Origin: Leishmania donovani
Taxonomy: Eukaryota > Euglenozoa > Kinetoplastea > Trypanosomatida > Trypanosomatidae
DNA: 10,263 nucleotides
Direction: 5' to 3'
NCBI RefSeq assembly: GCF_000227135.1
Contig: NC_018238.1
Span: 503,470 to 513,732 of the forward strand
Shown here: piece by piece, positions 8,907 through 10,263 of the stretch
Layout: every line of letters starts with the position of its first letter
Position numbering within the stretch: position 1 is the stretch's first letter
Position numbers and translations under genes: made by a program
The notes under the pieces: generated by a model
What the model was told of the DNA's origin: nothing
Database searches by the model: none
The model's input: the letters and a program-made list of their open reading frames with translations, nothing else

Positions 8907-8953
8907 AACAGATCTTTATGAAGGTTCGGGCACTTGCGATGAATTTACGCTAG
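8580..8953 (+). CDS. ABCA-family transporter, C-terminal fragment (end of NBD2) with canonical C-terminus
   Basis: The first full codon is at 8582 (Leu of HLEEVEALA, just after the H-loop histidines). The post-NBD2 regulatory region follows unchanged from copies 1 and 2, ending DYSVSQTSIEQIFMKVRALAMNLR and a TAG at 8951-8953. The (S/T)(I/L)(E/G)x(V/I)F(L/M)(K/R) motif before the stop matches the ends of both NBDs elsewhere in the window, so this is the most normal gene end of the three. The rest of the gene lies in or beyond the gap. The downstream spacer supplies its 3' UTR. Confidence 0.9.
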
Positions 8954-9632
8954 GTGCACGTGGCGACTGCGTGAGTACAACTGGCGCGGCTGTACTCGTG
9001 GAGGGAACTGTGGTGCATGCGTAGCTGTCTTTGAAGTGCCGGTGTCGCACCTTCTGGGGCAGGCTGCAGTGTCTCTGACTGCTTTCGTTTTGCATGTGTG
9101 CATACGCGCTGGAGCGGTGCATGTCTGCTCAGGCGTCAGATGGTATGTGGTGATACGCCGCGATACACAATGGTTCCTGTAGTCTCTGTGGCAGGGAAGC
9201 CTAGCGTGGCGTTTGTGTCTTCGTCGTGGCTCGCTGAAGAGAGCGGAGATGGGTTTAAGCTTCCGTTCGGATATTTGATGGTGCACTGGCCTTGCTCATG
9301 CGTCGCAACCTCTTCGCTGAGCGGAGACATGCCTTGGGCCAAGTTTGGCGCAGTACGCGTGGAGGCGTGCGCGTGGTTTTGCTTGGCGGTGTCATGTGTG
9401 TTTCTGCTTCCTGTTATAGTCTTCTTGTGCGCTTGTCGTGTCTGGTATGGGCGGCGGCGCTGTGCCTCTTGCGAGTTGCGGCAGCGGGTTCTCCGTCTTA
9501 TATGCTGCTGATTGCACATTACTTCTTGATAGTCGCTTCAGTGGTTGGTGCGGCGCCTGTCTTGTATATGTACTCCTTGCGCGTTCGGGCAACTTCGCGT
9601 GTGCGGATCGGCTTGCATGTGCGGGTGTCGCA

Positions 9633-9654
9633 CCTGGGTAGGCCTCTGCCCAGG
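9633..9654 (+). other. Short hairpin, 9-bp stem with GCCT loop
   Basis: CCTGGGTAG (9633-9641) pairs with CTGCCCAGG (9646-9654), with one G-U pair in RNA, around a four-base loop. It lies in the presumed 3' UTR of the gene ending at 8953. Confidence 0.7.
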
Positions 9655-9820
9655 AGCGCTCCCCTTAGCACCGTCAGACCCTTCCCCACCTAGCTTTCCG
9701 CATCTTACGCTCACATCCCGCCGCACAGGCCTGCTAACTGGCCCTGCCACCATGCACATGGCGTAGAGGGCTTCATGTGCACAACTTTTTCCGTTTCTCT
9801 CTGCTATCTTTACTGTCGGT

Positions 9821-9868
9821 GCGTGTTTACAGCGGCGACTGCCGCGCAGGTAAGCACTGTAAACACGC
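9821..9868 (+). other. 12-bp perfect inverted repeat with a nested hairpin
   Basis: GCGTGTTTACAG (9821-9832) is the exact reverse complement of CTGTAAACACGC (9857-9868). Inside it, GCGGC (9832-9836) and GCCGC (9841-9845) flank a GACT loop, giving a two-tier stem with an unpaired GCAGGTAAGCAC arm on the 3' side (the base at 9832 can join only one stem at a time). It could act as a 3' UTR RNA structure. Confidence 0.75.
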
Positions 9869-9910
9869 GCGCGTATGTGTGTATTATGTTTTGTGAGCTG
9901 TTTCTGTTTC

Positions 9911-9950
9911 TATATATATATATATATGGATGTGTGTGTGCACGCGCGCA
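9911..9950. repeat. TA / TG / CG microsatellite cluster
   Basis: TA repeated eight and a half times (9911-9927), then TG five times (9931-9940), then CACGCGCGCA. The alternating purine-pyrimidine sequence may unwind or form Z-DNA; such tracts are usually length-variable between strains. Confidence 0.9.
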
Positions 9951-10263
9951 TGGACAGGGTCGGCCACGAGCTCCGTCTTCCTCTGCTACAGTCGTTCTGG
10001 CTGTCGCCATTGCCGTGATGCTCTCTCAGCCCTTCCCCACCACTGCCTCTCGCACGCCTTGAATGGGCTGCGGCGGAGGCGACGGTTCGACCTTCGGACG
10101 AGGAGCGGAGGACTTCCCCTTCGCATCATGGCGCTATGCGGGTCAGGGAAGCCCCCTCGCAGCGGGTTTCGACAAGGCATGTGGTGCGCACTTCACCGCA
10201 CCCAGCGCGGACGGACGGGCGTGCACGGGTGATGAGCGATGAAGGAAAAGGTGCGCAAGGAAA

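Larger units (their letters stand above)
8954..10263. other. Downstream intergenic spacer / 3' UTR
   Basis: No credible gene in 1.3 kb: open frames are short, overlapping and rich in Cys/Arg/Ser. Composition is GT-rich near the gene end and more CT-rich after about 9660. It holds two hairpins (9633-9654 and 9821-9868), a microsatellite cluster at 9911-9950, a 12-base repeat (9041-9052 and 9624-9635), and possibly a degenerate retroposon from about 9619 to the end. Most of it is probably 3' UTR of the gene ending at 8953. Confidence 0.75.
9619..10263 (+). mobile_element. Possible degenerate short retroposon (SIDER-like), tentative
   Basis: Leishmania 3' UTRs often carry SIDER elements, roughly 550-base degenerate relics of ingi/L1Tc-type retroposons ending in an A-rich tail. 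This stretch fits in position (3' UTR), strand and approximate size. It begins near a stable hairpin and ends with A-rich sequence (GAAGGAAAAGG near 10240). I cannot confirm the SIDER signature from memory, and no target-site duplication is visible because the element would run off the window. Confidence 0.25.

Noticed and set aside
6205..8907. A single 900-codon reading frame through the second gap into the third NBD2 copy
   Set aside because: The Ns hide the true distance, and after the gap this frame reads the repeat out of phase (Gly/Arg/Ala-rich translation). The real frame of copy 3 is the one ending at 8953.
9098..9693. Overlapping Cys/Val/Leu-rich open frames (9098-9511 and 9292-9693) that look membrane-like
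   Set aside because: The hydrophobic look comes from GT/CT-rich spacer composition; frames overlap each other and an antisense frame, with no recognised motif.

Overview
This window looks like nuclear DNA of a trypanosomatid, most likely Leishmania or a close relative. The reasons are long intronless GC-rich reading frames all on one strand, intergenic spacers of about 1.3-1.5 kb packed with polypyrimidine runs and TC/TG/TA/CG microsatellites, and a tandem array of paralogous full-size ABCA transporters, as known from Leishmania. I cannot name the species from sequence alone.

Layout. 1-402 is the last part of one ABCA gene (end of its second nucleotide-binding domain, NBD2) with an odd, non-canonical C-terminus. 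403-1924 is a spacer without a credible gene; its last 350 bases are strongly pyrimidine-rich and should carry the trans-splice acceptor for the next gene. 1925-5905 is a long ABCA reading frame (1327 codons: long cytosolic N-terminus, TMD1, NBD1, start of TMD2) cut by an N-gap (5906-6004). After the gap comes a 58-base pyrimidine-rich piece, a diverged remnant of a TMD1 end (about 6063-6229), and then, across a microhomology join, a second exact copy of the TMD2 segment that preceded the gap. That copy runs on through TMD2 and a complete NBD2 (6232-8451) into a second N-gap (8452-8579). 8580-8953 is a third copy of the NBD2 end, with a canonical C-terminus and a stop. 8954-10263 is a downstream spacer with two good hairpins, a TA/TG/CG microsatellite and possibly a degenerate retroposon.

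The genes are one family. ABCA proteins are TMD1-NBD1-TMD2-NBD2 transporters, and Leishmania members have been linked to phospholipid movement and vesicle traffic. The same 319-335 base NBD2 block occurs three times, nearly or completely identical, each time followed by a different tail, so at least three gene ends are represented. Both gaps sit at repeat edges. Much of the apparent oddity (frameshifted chimera, fused tails) may therefore be assembly collapse rather than biology, although gene conversion or unequal exchange in a tandem array would look similar. I see no unrelated new system here; the interest lies in the recombination/assembly junctions and in the 3' spacer structures.
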